Origin: Bacteriovoracaceae bacterium UBA3083
GTDB lineage: Bacteria; Bdellovibrionota; Bacteriovoracia; Bacteriovoracales; Bacteriovoracaceae
Length of the DNA: 64,000 bases
Assembly (NCBI GenBank): GCA_002366565.1
Contig: DFBJ01000003.1
Location: 248,001-312,000 of the forward strand
Direction: 5' to 3'
Under the pieces are notes generated by a model. The model saw only the letters and a program-made list of their open reading frames with translations. It did no database searches and was not told the DNA's origin. A program made the translations under genes and the position numbers. Positions 42,593 to 50,773 of the stretch are shown here, one piece after another (positions within the stretch are counted from its first letter, which is position 1; the number at the start of each line of letters is the position of its first letter).

Positions 42593-44832
42593 TGGCCGGA
42601 CATATAATTACAATTATTGGTGGAAAAGGTGGACAAGGTAAGTCTCAGATTGCTGCGAACTTAGCCTTTGCCTATGCTGCTGAATCAAGATCTAAAGTTC
42701 TTCTTCTAGACTTTGATAAGAAAGCGAGTGGAGATCAGAACTTTATCACAGGAATAAAGTCTCGAAAGACAGTAAAAGATCTTTCCGAGTTCTCTGGAGC
42801 TATAGATCCAAGATCTATTATGCAATTTGTTACAGCTCACCCAGCTGGTGTGAGTTATATCGGTATGCCAAGTGATCCTACTGCAAGTGAGAGTATCAAT
42901 GCAGATGGATTAGGAAAGACTTTAAAAGCAATCACTAATATTTATCCACTTACAATAATAGATGCTGGAAGTGAGATGAATGATCTCGCAGCTAAGGCCT
43001 TAGAGTTTTCAACAATGATTTTTCTTGTTGTGACTCCTGATATTTTAGCTTTAAACCAAACAAAAAGATTATATTCAGATTTAGTTACTATGATGTTCCC
43101 TAAAGACATGATGCAAGTAATTTTAAATCAACATCAAAAGGGTCATCCTGTAACACCTGAGGTCGTAGGTAAAGCTATGGGAAAACTCCCATTTGCTAAT
43201 ATTCCAAAAGATGATCAGACATGTGTGATGGCACTGAATCAAAAGAAACCAGTTATGCTCATTGCAAAGAAAAGTAACTTTGCAAAAGGGATAATTGAAT
43301 GTTCCCGTAAAATAATTCAAAAAAATATTCTAAAATCTCTTGCTAAATTAAATAAACCCACAGATGTAGGGGCAAAGAAAGATAGCTCGGGGCAGATGGA
43401 TGGTAAGGCGAAGAATGCTTGGACAGAGTTAAAGTCAAGAATTCATAAATCTCTTGTAGATGAAATGGATTTAAAGAACTCTGACGATAATGATCCTAAG
43501 GCCTCAATTATTATGCGTGAGCAGACCAAGAAAATGGTCGTAGAACTCTTGAGTAAAGAAGATACTAAAAGTGTTTTTCAATCAAGAGAAGATATGAATC
43601 GAATAGTAAAAGAGATTCTAGATGAAGCTCTTGGTCTAGGACCTTTAGAAGATCTTTTAGCAGATAAAGATTGTTCTGAAATTATGGTAGTTGGACCAGA
43701 TAAAATATTTTATGAAAAAGATGGAAAGGTAAAAAAATCAGAGATTACATTTACTAATGATAGACAAGTTCTCAATGTTATTGAAAGAATTGTTGCTCCT
43801 ATCGGTAGACGTATTGATGAGAAAACTCCTTATGTTGATGCGAGACTTAAAGACGGCTCTAGAGTTCATGCAATCATTCCACCATCAGCTTTAGATGGTT
43901 GTTGTATTACGATAAGAAAGTTCCCTGAAGAAGTCGTTACGTATAAAGATTATATTAGATGGGGTTCTTTGACTCAAAGTATGGCCGACTTCTTAAGAAT
44001 TGCTGTTGAAGGTCATCGAAATATTGTTGTAAGTGGTGGTACAGGTTCAGGTAAGACAACACTTATAAATATTCTTGGAGGCTTCATTCCCGCCAATGAA
44101 CGTATTATTACTTGTGAGGATTCGGCAGAGCTAAACTTTCCTCAAGACCACGTAGTTCGTCTTGAAACACGTCCACCTTCTCTTGAAGGAGATGGAGAAA
44201 TTGATATTAGGTGTCTTGTTAAGCAAACCCTAAGGATGAGACCTGAAAGAATTGTTGTTGGTGAGTGTCGTGGTGGTGAAACGCTAGATATGCTTCAAGC
44301 AATGGGTACTGGTCATGATGGCTCAATGACTACAGTTCACTCTAACAATCCTAGAGAATGTATTGGTAGACTTGAAACCCTTGTTCAATATGCAGGGGCT
44401 GGGATTAGTCCAAAAGCAATTAGAGAAATGATTGCAAACTCTGTTCATATGATTATTCAACAAAAGAGATTAGATGATGGGTCTAGAAAGATGACTCACA
44501 TTTCTGAGATTGGAGGAATCCAGGGAGAGGTAATTACTCTTCAGGATATCTTCTTATTTCAACAAAGAGATATAGATAAAAATGGGAAGATCATAGGGGA
44601 GTTTCAAGCAACCGGGTTCATTCCAAAGTTTATCGAGATTCTAGAGAGGAAAGGTTATAACGTACCTCGAGGGTTATTTACAAATAATACTGGAGAGAAA
44701 AAAGGTGGTGGTTCAACACCTCCTCCGGCTTCTGGAGGTGGGGGAAAATCTCCTAGTGCTAACGATGGCAAACCAAGACCAAAGCAGAGACCAAGTGGTC
44801 AAGGTAAACCAGTAAAGAAGAGGCCTAGTTAA
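42592..44832 (+). CDS. fused CpaE (TadZ)-CpaF (TadA) pilus ATPase
   Basis: One 746-aa reading frame joins two proteins. Residues 1-270 are a MinD/ParA-like CpaE/TadZ domain with the P-loop GGKGGQGKSQ (10-19) and LLLDFDKKASGD. A linker follows (about 270-310). Residues 310-690 are a complete secretion ATPase: Walker A GGTGSGKTT (about 481), the Asp box CEDSAELNFP and GECRGGETLDMLQAMGTGHDG. The C-terminal 50 residues are rich in Gly, Pro and Lys. It should localise the pilus machine and power Flp assembly in one chain. It starts at TAATG with cpaC and ends at TAATG with tadB. Confidence 0.93.
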   Translation: MAGHIITIIGGKGGQGKSQIAANLAFAYAAESRSKVLLLDFDKKASGDQNFITGIKSRKTVKDLSEFSGAIDPRSIMQFVTAHPAGVSYIGMPSDPTASESINADGLGKTLKAITNIYPLTIIDAGSEMNDLAAKALEFSTMIFLVVTPDILALNQTKRLYSDLVTMMFPKDMMQVILNQHQKGHPVTPEVVGKAMGKLPFANIPKDDQTCVMALNQKKPVMLIAKKSNFAKGIIECSRKIIQKNILKSLAKLNKPTDVGAKKDSSGQMDGKAKNAWTELKSRIHKSLVDEMDLKNSDDNDPKASIIMREQTKKMVVELLSKEDTKSVFQSREDMNRIVKEILDEALGLGPLEDLLADKDCSEIMVVGPDKIFYEKDGKVKKSEITFTNDRQVLNVIERIVAPIGRRIDEKTPYVDARLKDGSRVHAIIPPSALDGCCITIRKFPEEVVTYKDYIRWGSLTQSMADFLRIAVEGHRNIVVSGGTGSGKTTLINILGGFIPANERIITCEDSAELNFPQDHVVRLETRPPSLEGDGEIDIRCLVKQTLRMRPERIVVGECRGGETLDMLQAMGTGHDGSMTTVHSNNPRECIGRLETLVQYAGAGISPKAIREMIANSVHMIIQQKRLDDGSRKMTHISEIGGIQGEVITLQDIFLFQQRDIDKNGKIIGEFQATGFIPKFIEILERKGYNVPRGLFTNNTGEKKGGGSTPPPASGGGGKSPSANDGKPRPKQRPSGQGKPVKKRPS

Positions 44833-45722
44833 TGAGTTTCTTTATTGCATTAATTGGTAAGTCTGGTGTTATTGGATTAATAGGAATCGCGTTATTCCTG
44901 CTATGCTATAAGCATTCCCAAGGAATCTTTAATTGGATTGAAAATCAGACCTTTGGAACTAGAACATATATTATGGAAAAGCTGGAGCTTCTCTTTATAG
45001 AAATTCCAGAAGAGAAGATTACATACGCTCTCCTTGGTTGTTCCGTTGGGCTTGGTTGTTTTATGTTCCTCTTTTTTGGAATATTAGGGCAGTGGGTTTT
45101 AGGTTTTATCTTAGGTTTATTCTTTGGTTTTATTGGTTTTAAAATACCTAAGCCTCTTATAAATTATCTCGTTGAAAGAAGAATAAATGAATACTCAGGC
45201 CAGATGGTAGATGCTCTAACTCTATTATCAAACGGAATTAGGGCGGGGTTATCCGTTCCTCAAGCTATTGGAATGGTTGTAGATGAAATGCCTGCACCAG
45301 TTTCACAAGAATTTAATATGATTTTGCAACAGAATAGAATTGGTGTTCCCCTGGAGGAGTGCTTCGATAACCTCTCAAAAAGAATACCTACTGAAGATAA
45401 CGATATGTTTGTTTCCTCTATTAATATCCTAAGAGAGACCGGTGGTAACCTTGCTGAAGTCTTTGATACTATTGTTGATGTTATTAGGGAGAGGGTTAGA
45501 CTAAAGCAAAAAATTGATACGTTTACAGCTCAAGGAATGTTTCAAGGAGCTACCATCTTTCTCATGCCATATGGGATTGGCCTTATCTACTTCATCTCTG
45601 ATCCAGAGTCAATAAAACCTATGTTTACTCATCCCCTTGGAATTGTGCTTACTTTAGCGGCGCTTGCTTTTGACTTTGCTGGTGGGTTTGTCATTCTAAA
45701 GATCGTAAAAATAAAGGTTTAG
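44832..45722 (+). CDS. tadB: Tad pilus inner-membrane protein TadB
   Basis: The 296-aa protein has N-terminal hydrophobic helices, a T2SSF domain (QMVDALTLLSNGIRAGLSVPQAIG, NILRETGGNLAEVFDTIVDVIRER) and two C-terminal transmembrane helices. It forms part of the inner-membrane platform that the CpaF ATPase drives. A partner TadC is normally encoded next to it, but the following gene is unrelated, so the platform is either made by one protein or TadC lies elsewhere. Confidence 0.9.
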   Translation: MSFFIALIGKSGVIGLIGIALFLLCYKHSQGIFNWIENQTFGTRTYIMEKLELLFIEIPEEKITYALLGCSVGLGCFMFLFFGILGQWVLGFILGLFFGFIGFKIPKPLINYLVERRINEYSGQMVDALTLLSNGIRAGLSVPQAIGMVVDEMPAPVSQEFNMILQQNRIGVPLEECFDNLSKRIPTEDNDMFVSSINILRETGGNLAEVFDTIVDVIRERVRLKQKIDTFTAQGMFQGATIFLMPYGIGLIYFISDPESIKPMFTHPLGIVLTLAALAFDFAGGFVILKIVKIKV

Positions 45723-45741
45723 CTAGTTAGTTAAATTATTT

Positions 45742-45769
45742 TAAAGTTCTATATCCAAAGTACCGATAT
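45742..45769 (+). promoter_or_regulatory. sigma-28-like promoter of the YD-repeat gene
   Basis: TAAAGTTC (45742-45749) and ACCGATAT (45762-45769) resemble the FliA elements, with a spacer of 12 instead of 11. A TATAAT at 45767-45772 overlaps, without a good -35. Confidence 0.45.
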
Positions 45770-45810
45770 AATATACGAGAGAATTATAGTGCTCAAAAAA
45801 GGATTAATAC

Positions 45811-47439
45811 ATGAAGCTTGTTAAATTACTCCTATTATTATTTTTAATTCCTGCCACAGCTTTTGGTGGAGTTAATCTTAAGAACGGAAACTTCTACATT
45901 TCGTACACAGACATTATCGTGCCTGGTGGAGGTCATGATCTTGAAATTGTAAGGACGTACAATTCTAAATCTACTGAAAAAGGTTGGTTTGGTTTTGGTT
46001 GGGGTTCTGACTATGAAACATTTCTGACAGTTTCGGCTGATGGTTCTGTTATTGTTCATGAGAACGGTAGTGGTGCTAATACTAGATTTGTTCCTAAAGA
46101 AGCAGTAGATCCTGTTGCAGCAGCTCAAAGAATCATTGAAGCAATGAGAAAGAGAACTTCTGTTACAGAACAAGTCGCAAAATCTTTAAAGGTTAAGCTG
46201 GCTAATGATGCTGAATTAAGACAAGCCTATGCTAGAAAGTTTAGTGTAAAAGCACAGCTTGCAAATGGAACAGTTCTTTATTCAAACACAAGAGGTCTTC
46301 AGCAAGTACATAAAACTAGAGATGGGTTCAAGCGTGTTTATAATGACGGTAAGGTTCAATTCTTTAATAAGGATGGAAAACTCGCTAAAATTAAAGACAA
46401 GCACGGGTATACTATTTCTTTTGAATACAAGAATGGTAACCTTCTTAAAATCAAAGATTCTCAGGCCAAGCAACTATTCTTTGATTGGTTTCAAAATGGT
46501 AGAATTAAGAGTATTTCTTCTACAGCAAATAAGAAGACAGCTTATAAGTTCGAAGGTGATGATCTTGTTGAATCAACAGATGTTGCTGGAAATACGTTCA
46601 AATACTCATATGATGCAAATCATAACATGAAGTCAATTAGCTACTCAGATAAGTCAAAAATGGAGATCAATTATACTCCTAGAACGCAATTTGTTGAGTC
46701 TGTTAAAAGTAGAAGTGGTGACTTAACAAGCTATAAGTATGATTCAAATCCTAAGAACCCTGACTTTCACTATTGGACAATTGTTACTAAGAAATCTCCA
46801 AATGGTAAGTCTGTATCTAACAGATATGAGTACGAAATCAAAGCAAGACCAGATGGTTCTCAGTATACATATAGAATCTTAACAAAGATTAATAACCTTA
46901 AGACTGAGACTATTTACTCTGAATGTTGTTCACTTCCGCTTAAAATTACAAGAGGAAATCACGTAACATCTTTTGAGTATAACGATAAAGGTTTGCTGAC
47001 TAAGAAAACATCTACTAAGGGTGACTATATTGAACTTTCTTATCACAAGAAGTTTAACAAGATTACTAAAGTAGTTAATAAGAAAGGTTGGACGAACTTT
47101 AAGTATGACGAGAAAAGTGGAAACTTAGCTAAAGCTGATAATAGCTTTGGTAAATCTGTTCTACTTATCTATGACAGAAAAGGTCGTATAACTAAGATGC
47201 ATGACTATGATAAGAACACTAAGAAAAAGAGATCACTATCATTTGTCTACAATGCTCAAGGTAAACCAGTTGAAATCAAAATGGACAATATTGGGAAAAT
47301 CAATGTTCAGTATGACAACTATGGTGAGATCAAGAAAGTTGAATCTAAGGCCGGACATAAAATGGCCCTACAGGTTACACAAGCTTTTCAATCGCTATTA
47401 GCAATTGTTAAACCAGCAGGTGTTAATCTTAATCTATAA
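45811..47439 (+). CDS. secreted YD-repeat (Rhs-like) protein without toxin domain
   Basis: The 542-aa protein has a signal peptide (to about residue 19, AFGG) and an N-terminal part typical of Rhs proteins (VNLKNGNFYISYTDI, HDLEIVRTYNSKS, WFGFGWGSDYE). Many YD-type repeats follow, such as ISFEYKNGNL, FKYSYDANHN, NFKYDEKSGNL and FVYNAQGKP. It ends without the usual Rhs core motif or a variable toxin. It is basic and Lys-rich. It is likely exported to the surface or into the periplasm, with a structural or adhesive role. A sigma-28-like promoter precedes it. Confidence 0.85.
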   Translation: MKLVKLLLLLFLIPATAFGGVNLKNGNFYISYTDIIVPGGGHDLEIVRTYNSKSTEKGWFGFGWGSDYETFLTVSADGSVIVHENGSGANTRFVPKEAVDPVAAAQRIIEAMRKRTSVTEQVAKSLKVKLANDAELRQAYARKFSVKAQLANGTVLYSNTRGLQQVHKTRDGFKRVYNDGKVQFFNKDGKLAKIKDKHGYTISFEYKNGNLLKIKDSQAKQLFFDWFQNGRIKSISSTANKKTAYKFEGDDLVESTDVAGNTFKYSYDANHNMKSISYSDKSKMEINYTPRTQFVESVKSRSGDLTSYKYDSNPKNPDFHYWTIVTKKSPNGKSVSNRYEYEIKARPDGSQYTYRILTKINNLKTETIYSECCSLPLKITRGNHVTSFEYNDKGLLTKKTSTKGDYIELSYHKKFNKITKVVNKKGWTNFKYDEKSGNLAKADNSFGKSVLLIYDRKGRITKMHDYDKNTKKKRSLSFVYNAQGKPVEIKMDNIGKINVQYDNYGEIKKVESKAGHKMALQVTQAFQSLLAIVKPAGVNLNL

Positions 47440-47477
47440 AAGCCAATTAATATTGGCACTAGATGCTATAGGCTTTT
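47438..47477 (+). terminator. weak or alternative hairpins after the YD-repeat gene
   Basis: AAAAGCC (47438-47444) can pair with GGCTTTT (47471-47477), or GCCAAT (47442-47447) with ATTGGC (47452-47457). The two share bases and exclude each other. No T run; termination is uncertain. Confidence 0.35.
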
Positions 47478-47495
47478 AGTTATTTGAGTTAGATT

Positions 47496-47523
47496 TTGAA
47501 AAAAAAATAAATAAGCGTATAAT
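47496..47523 (+). promoter_or_regulatory. sigma-70 promoter of a small secreted protein gene
   Basis: TTGAAA (47496-47501) and a perfect TATAAT (47518-47523) are 16 bp apart. The ATG is about 28 nt downstream. Confidence 0.6.
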
Positions 47524-47550
47524 AAAAATAGATAAAGTTAGGAGAATAAC

Positions 47551-47739
47551 ATGAAAAAATTAATAGCAGTTTTGCTAGTCCTAGGTTTCACAATGCCAGT
47601 CATGGCTGCTGAAGGCGAAATGAGTGAAGATAACGTTAAATGCGAAGAGATCTTTCAAGGTCAAGGCAATAAAGGTGTGATAGCTCCTCCTAGCGAAGAG
47701 AGACCTAATAAAGGTCCTAAAAGTGATCATGAATCTTAA
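47551..47739 (+). CDS. small secreted protein
   Basis: The 62-aa product has a signal peptide (cleavage after MAA, about residue 20) and a mature part of about 42 hydrophilic residues with one cysteine (VKCEEIFQ) and a Pro/Lys-rich end. AGGAG precedes the ATG and a strong terminator follows, so it is a real gene. It is similar in size and design to two peptides downstream but shares little sequence with them. Function unknown. Confidence 0.75.
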   Translation: MKKLIAVLLVLGFTMPVMAAEGEMSEDNVKCEEIFQGQGNKGVIAPPSEERPNKGPKSDHES

Positions 47740-47765
47740 TCGTTAACAATTAATAGTTAATCAGT

Positions 47766-47793
47766 AAGCCTAGACTTCGGTCTAGGCTTTTTT
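47766..47793 (+). terminator. terminator with UUCG loop
   Basis: AAGCCTAGAC (47766-47775) and GTCTAGGCTT (47780-47789) form a perfect 10-pair stem around TTCG, followed by T residues. Confidence 0.93.
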
Positions 47794-47870
47794 ATTTTGT
47801 TTACTTCTTAATCAATGTCAAAAAAGTAGTCTATTTCTCAACAGTAAGTCCTTAAAATAATGATCAATTT

Positions 47871-47888
47871 TTGGCATGTATCCTGCTT
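47871..47888 (+). promoter_or_regulatory. sigma-54 promoter of small peptide gene A
   Basis: TTGGCATGTATCCTGCTT has the invariant GG and GC of the -24/-12 elements exactly 10 bp apart and a good TTGGCA. The start would be near 47898, about 20 nt before the ATG. Confidence 0.7.
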
Positions 47889-47917
47889 ATACTTAGGTAC
47901 ACACATGGGAGAAATAT

Positions 47918-48112
47918 ATGAAAAAACTAATTACTATTACAGTTCTATCACTACTATCAATTTCAAGCTTTGCCAGCGTTGGAGAAAGCTCTACCGAATG
48001 TCTTATGAACCAGTCTACGCAAGCTAGAGTTTCTGGGAAGAAGGAAGTCGCACAGAATATAGATGTTAGAGAGTCTGAGAAGGCCGCTAAGACTACTACA
48101 CGTGAACAATAG
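47918..48112 (+). CDS. small secreted peptide A, paralogue of the gene at 49727
   Basis: The 64-aa product has a signal peptide (cleavage after SFA, about residue 19) and a mature part beginning SVGESSTECLMNQSTQARV. The mature part has one cysteine and is Lys/Glu/Thr-rich. It shares VGES-T-C--NQSTQAR with the gene at 49727. GGGAG precedes the ATG. A sigma-54-type promoter sits upstream and a terminator follows, so it is a single-gene transcript. Function unknown; secretion beyond the inner membrane is likely. Confidence 0.8.
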   Translation: MKKLITITVLSLLSISSFASVGESSTECLMNQSTQARVSGKKEVAQNIDVRESEKAAKTTTREQ

Positions 48113-48130
48113 ACTCCTTGTCAGATAATG

Positions 48131-48167
48131 CAGACAAAGCCGTTCTAAGGCCTTGTTTGCCTTTTTT
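48131..48167 (+). terminator. terminator after small peptide A
   Basis: An 11-position stem (48131-48141 with 48149-48159) has one mismatch and a 7-nt loop, followed by CC and six T residues. Confidence 0.75.
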
Positions 48168-48216
48168 CTTGTGAGTATATAGATGGTATAATTTTAATAA
48201 AAAAATTAGGACTTCT

Positions 48217-49599
48217 ATGTATCAACAAAATATCCAAGATATAGTACAGCTTCAAAGAGATAAATATAGAGAGAACTCATATATTGAGTTTCAGAAAAGA
48301 ATTGAACTTTTGACTAAAGTTCAAGATGCTATAATCAAATATGAAAAAGAAATCTTAAACTCTCTTTTTCTTGATTTAGGTAAGCCTGTATATGAGGCGC
48401 AACTTTCTGAAGTCATCTTCGTTCAAAATGAAATTAGATCTATAAAGAAAAACTTAAAAAAGTGGATGAAAAAGAAGAAGGTGAAAACTCCTCTTATTCA
48501 CTTTCCAGCAAAAAGCTTTATTCAAAGTGAAGCCTATGGAAGTGTCCTTATTATTGCTCCCTGGAATTATCCTTTTCAATTACTCTTTTCTCCAATGATT
48601 GGGGCCATCGCCGCAGGAAATAGAGTGGTACTTAAGCCGAGTGAGATTTCTGAAAATACATCTCATCTAGTAAAGAAGATGATTGATGAAGTCTTTGATA
48701 AGGAGTATGTCGCTTGTATTGAAGGAGGAGTGAAGGAGACAACTGAACTTCTAGATAGTCACTTTGACTATATTTTCTATACTGGAAATTCCCATGTCGG
48801 TCGTATCGTAATGGAAAAGGCTTCAAAGAATTTAACTCCTGTTACTCTCGAGTTAGGAGGGAAGAGTCCTACTTTTGTCTTTGGGAATTCTGATCTTGAC
48901 TTAGTTGCAAAGAGAATTATTTCGGGGAAATTCTTTAATGCTGGCCAAACCTGTATCGCTCCTGATTATATTCTTGTCGATGAAGATAAGTATGAAGAAC
49001 TTGTTGATAAACTTATAAATTATATAGAGAAATTCTATGGGGAAGTACCGTCAAAAAGTAAGGATTATGGAAGGATAATAAATGAATCTCACTTCAATAG
49101 ACTCCTATCTCTCATAGAGACAGATAGCCTTCTTTGTGGAGGGAATATATCTAGTGAGAATAAGTTCATTCCCCCAACTCTAGTTAGTGCAAAAGAAGGG
49201 GATCAATGTATGAAAGATGAAATATTTGGTCCAATTCTTCCTATTATGAAGATGGAGAATTTAAAATCAGCAATAGACTATGTTGTTAAGGGTGAGAAGC
49301 CACTAGCGATGTATATATTCTCAAATGATAGTAAGGTTCAAGAAGCAATTCTCAATAGAGTGAGTGCTGGAGGCGTTACAGTAAATGATACCTTAATGCA
49401 TATTACAAATGAGCACTTACCTTTTGGAGGTGTTGGTACAAGTGGTATGGGGTCATACCATGGTAAGAATTCATTTGATCTATTCTCTCATCAGAAATCA
49501 GTTTTTAAGGCGTCTACGGTGATGGATCTACCAGTGAAGTATCCTCCTTATTTTGGAAAAATAGGTCTTGTTAGGTGGCTTATGAGGTTTTTTGGCTAA
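48217..49599 (+). CDS. aldehyde dehydrogenase (class 3-like)
   Basis: The 460-aa ALDH has APWNYPFQLLFSP near the N-terminus, the catalytic Glu in TLELGGKSP and the nucleophile Cys in FNAGQTCIAPDY. VTVNDTLMHITNEHLPFGG near the C-terminus is typical of class 3 enzymes such as fatty or coniferyl aldehyde dehydrogenases. A C-terminal hydrophobic or basic tail may attach it to membranes. It oxidises aldehydes with NAD(P). It lies alone between the two small-peptide genes, with a weak TATAAT upstream. Confidence 0.93.
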   Translation: MYQQNIQDIVQLQRDKYRENSYIEFQKRIELLTKVQDAIIKYEKEILNSLFLDLGKPVYEAQLSEVIFVQNEIRSIKKNLKKWMKKKKVKTPLIHFPAKSFIQSEAYGSVLIIAPWNYPFQLLFSPMIGAIAAGNRVVLKPSEISENTSHLVKKMIDEVFDKEYVACIEGGVKETTELLDSHFDYIFYTGNSHVGRIVMEKASKNLTPVTLELGGKSPTFVFGNSDLDLVAKRIISGKFFNAGQTCIAPDYILVDEDKYEELVDKLINYIEKFYGEVPSKSKDYGRIINESHFNRLLSLIETDSLLCGGNISSENKFIPPTLVSAKEGDQCMKDEIFGPILPIMKMENLKSAIDYVVKGEKPLAMYIFSNDSKVQEAILNRVSAGGVTVNDTLMHITNEHLPFGGVGTSGMGSYHGKNSFDLFSHQKSVFKASTVMDLPVKYPPYFGKIGLVRWLMRFFG

Positions 49600-49605
49600 A
49601 ACTTA

Positions 49606-49634
49606 TACAGTGTTAATAATTTCTACAGTGTTAA
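49606..49634 (+). repeat. two copies of TACAGTGTTAA upstream of the sigma-54 promoter
   Basis: Exact 11-bp direct repeats lie at 49606-49616 and 49624-49634, 18 bp apart start to start and about 35-65 bp upstream of the -24 GG at 49671. They could be activator-binding sites for this sigma-54 promoter. Confidence 0.5.
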
Positions 49635-49668
49635 AACCTCTAACTTCTTAATATTACATATCTTATTT

Positions 49669-49686
49669 TTGGCATACTTAGTGCAT
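49669..49686 (+). promoter_or_regulatory. sigma-54 promoter of small peptide gene B
   Basis: TTGGCATACTTAGTGCAT has GG and GC exactly 10 bp apart (49671-49672, 49683-49684). It shares TTTTTGGCAT with the promoter of gene A. The start would be near 49696. Confidence 0.7.
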
Positions 49687-49726
49687 TAATATTAGTAACT
49701 AACAATATTGTCCTCGGGAGGGATTT

Positions 49727-49915
49727 ATGAAAAAGCTACTATTATTAACAGCACTAATTGCAGGATTTTCAACTCATTCATTTGCTGGATCAGTAGGTGA
49801 GTCAGACACTAGCTGTATAAAGAATCAATCAACTCAAGCTCGTGCATCGAAGAATGTAAAAGAAGTTGAGGTTCAAGCTGAAGAGCAAAAGAAAAGTACA
49901 TCTAAAGAATCATAA
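49727..49915 (+). CDS. small secreted peptide B, paralogue of the gene at 47918
   Basis: The 62-aa product has a signal peptide (cleavage after SFA, about residue 20) and a mature part beginning GSVGESDTSCIKNQSTQARA, with one cysteine and a Lys/Glu/Ser-rich tail. The conserved block matches peptide A; the tails diverge. GGGAGG precedes the ATG, and a sigma-54 promoter and terminator flank the gene. It is likely exported and of unknown function. Confidence 0.8.
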   Translation: MKKLLLLTALIAGFSTHSFAGSVGESDTSCIKNQSTQARASKNVKEVEVQAEEQKKSTSKES

Positions 49916-49940
49916 TAAAAATTATCCATGTGTAATAATA

Positions 49941-49971
49941 AAAGCCGAGTTAATATGACTCGGCTTTTTTT
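49941..49971. terminator. bidirectional terminator between small peptide B and a minus-strand gene
   Basis: AAAGCCGAGT and ACTCGGCTTT form a 10-pair stem (49941-49967) with a 7-nt loop and T runs on both strands. The stop of the minus-strand gene lies inside it. Confidence 0.9.
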
Positions 49972-50306
49972 AGTACATTTCTTAAAAGCTCTTTTTCTTC
50001 AACAGTAAAATTATCATGATTTTTTTCAATATCAGCTTCAATTTGCTTCATTGATTTTTTCACAGATGAGTACTTCGTTTTTACTTGGTCACTCTTGGCG
50101 GATGTATTAGAAAATAGGTCTTTACCTATTTTTGATCCATGTTCAACACCATTGTTGAAATTGGACTTAACAGCTTTGTATATATTAGATGTATATGGTT
50201 GTGTGAATTGATTCATATGCTCAAATATAGGTTTGTCTGCTAATGGGAACGATAAAATGACAAAACTAATTGAGAAATAAAGAAAAAACTTAAACATAAA
50301 AAACAT
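49950..50306 (-). CDS. small membrane-anchored protein of unknown function
   Basis: The 118-aa protein has an N-terminal hydrophobic helix (MFFMFKFFLYFSISFVILSF) and a soluble helical region of about 85 residues with coiled-coil-like sequence (VKTKYSSVKKSMKQIEADI). I use the ATG at 50306, which follows AAAAGGA and lies one base after the CheY-like gene's stop; two earlier Met codons lack ribosome sites. It may be a membrane partner of the response regulator. Not a recognised family. Confidence 0.7.
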   Translation of the reverse strand: MFFMFKFFLYFSISFVILSFPLADKPIFEHMNQFTQPYTSNIYKAVKSNFNNGVEHGSKIGKDLFSNTSAKSDQVKTKYSSVKKSMKQIEADIEKNHDNFTVEEKELLRNVLKKAESY

Positions 50307-50307
50307 T

Positions 50308-50703
50308 TTAATTATCCTTTTCCATTTCAATTTCTATTTTTTCTATTGATCTAATTAAATCTTTTTCACCAAACGGTTTTGTTAAAAAATCTACGGCACC
50401 ATTTGATATTGATTCAATTATAATACTTTCCATATTAAGGGAAGACATCATTATTATTTTTGCTTCTTTTGAATTTTCAGAAATTATTTTCGAAAGCTCG
50501 ATTCCACTCACTTCTGGCATGACAATATCAATTAGAAATAAATTGGCGTCTGTCCCAAGGAGTGGCACCGCTTCATTAGCACTAGAGGCCTGTCCTACAA
50601 CAGTAAATCCATTTTTTTCAAGAATTTCAATTAGAGAGTTTCGTGAAAAGTCAGAGTCGTCCACTACGACAATTTTGAGGTTCTTATTTCTTGTATTGCT
50701 CAT
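50308..50703 (-). CDS. single-domain CheY-like response regulator
   Basis: The 131-aa receiver domain has KIVVVDDSDFSRN with the acidic pair (about 15-16), the phospho-accepting Asp in LFLIDIVMPEVSG (about 59), Ser/Thr in IIMMSSLN and the Lys in FLTKPFGEK. No output domain is present, so it resembles a chemotaxis-type regulator. It is followed by the small membrane gene at a 1-nt gap and lies downstream of lon. Its kinase is not in the window. Confidence 0.9.
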   Translation of the reverse strand: MSNTRNKNLKIVVVDDSDFSRNSLIEILEKNGFTVVGQASSANEAVPLLGTDANLFLIDIVMPEVSGIELSKIISENSKEAKIIMMSSLNMESIIIESISNGAVDFLTKPFGEKDLIRSIEKIEIEMEKDN

Positions 50704-50742
50704 AAATCACTTATCCATGTGTTTTTTTAACAATTGTACCAT

Positions 50743-50769
50743 AAAAAAAGGGAGCTAAAAGCTCCCTTT
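50743..50769 (-). terminator. terminator of the second lon
   Basis: On the minus strand GGGAGCT and AGCTCCC (50766-50750) pair around a 3-nt loop, followed by a run of T residues. It is nearly identical to the terminator after the first lon. Confidence 0.88.
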
Positions 50770-50773
50770 AAAA

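Noticed and set aside
45811..47439. Polymorphic Rhs toxin with immunity gene
   Set aside because: No C-terminal toxin domain and no immunity-like gene follow.
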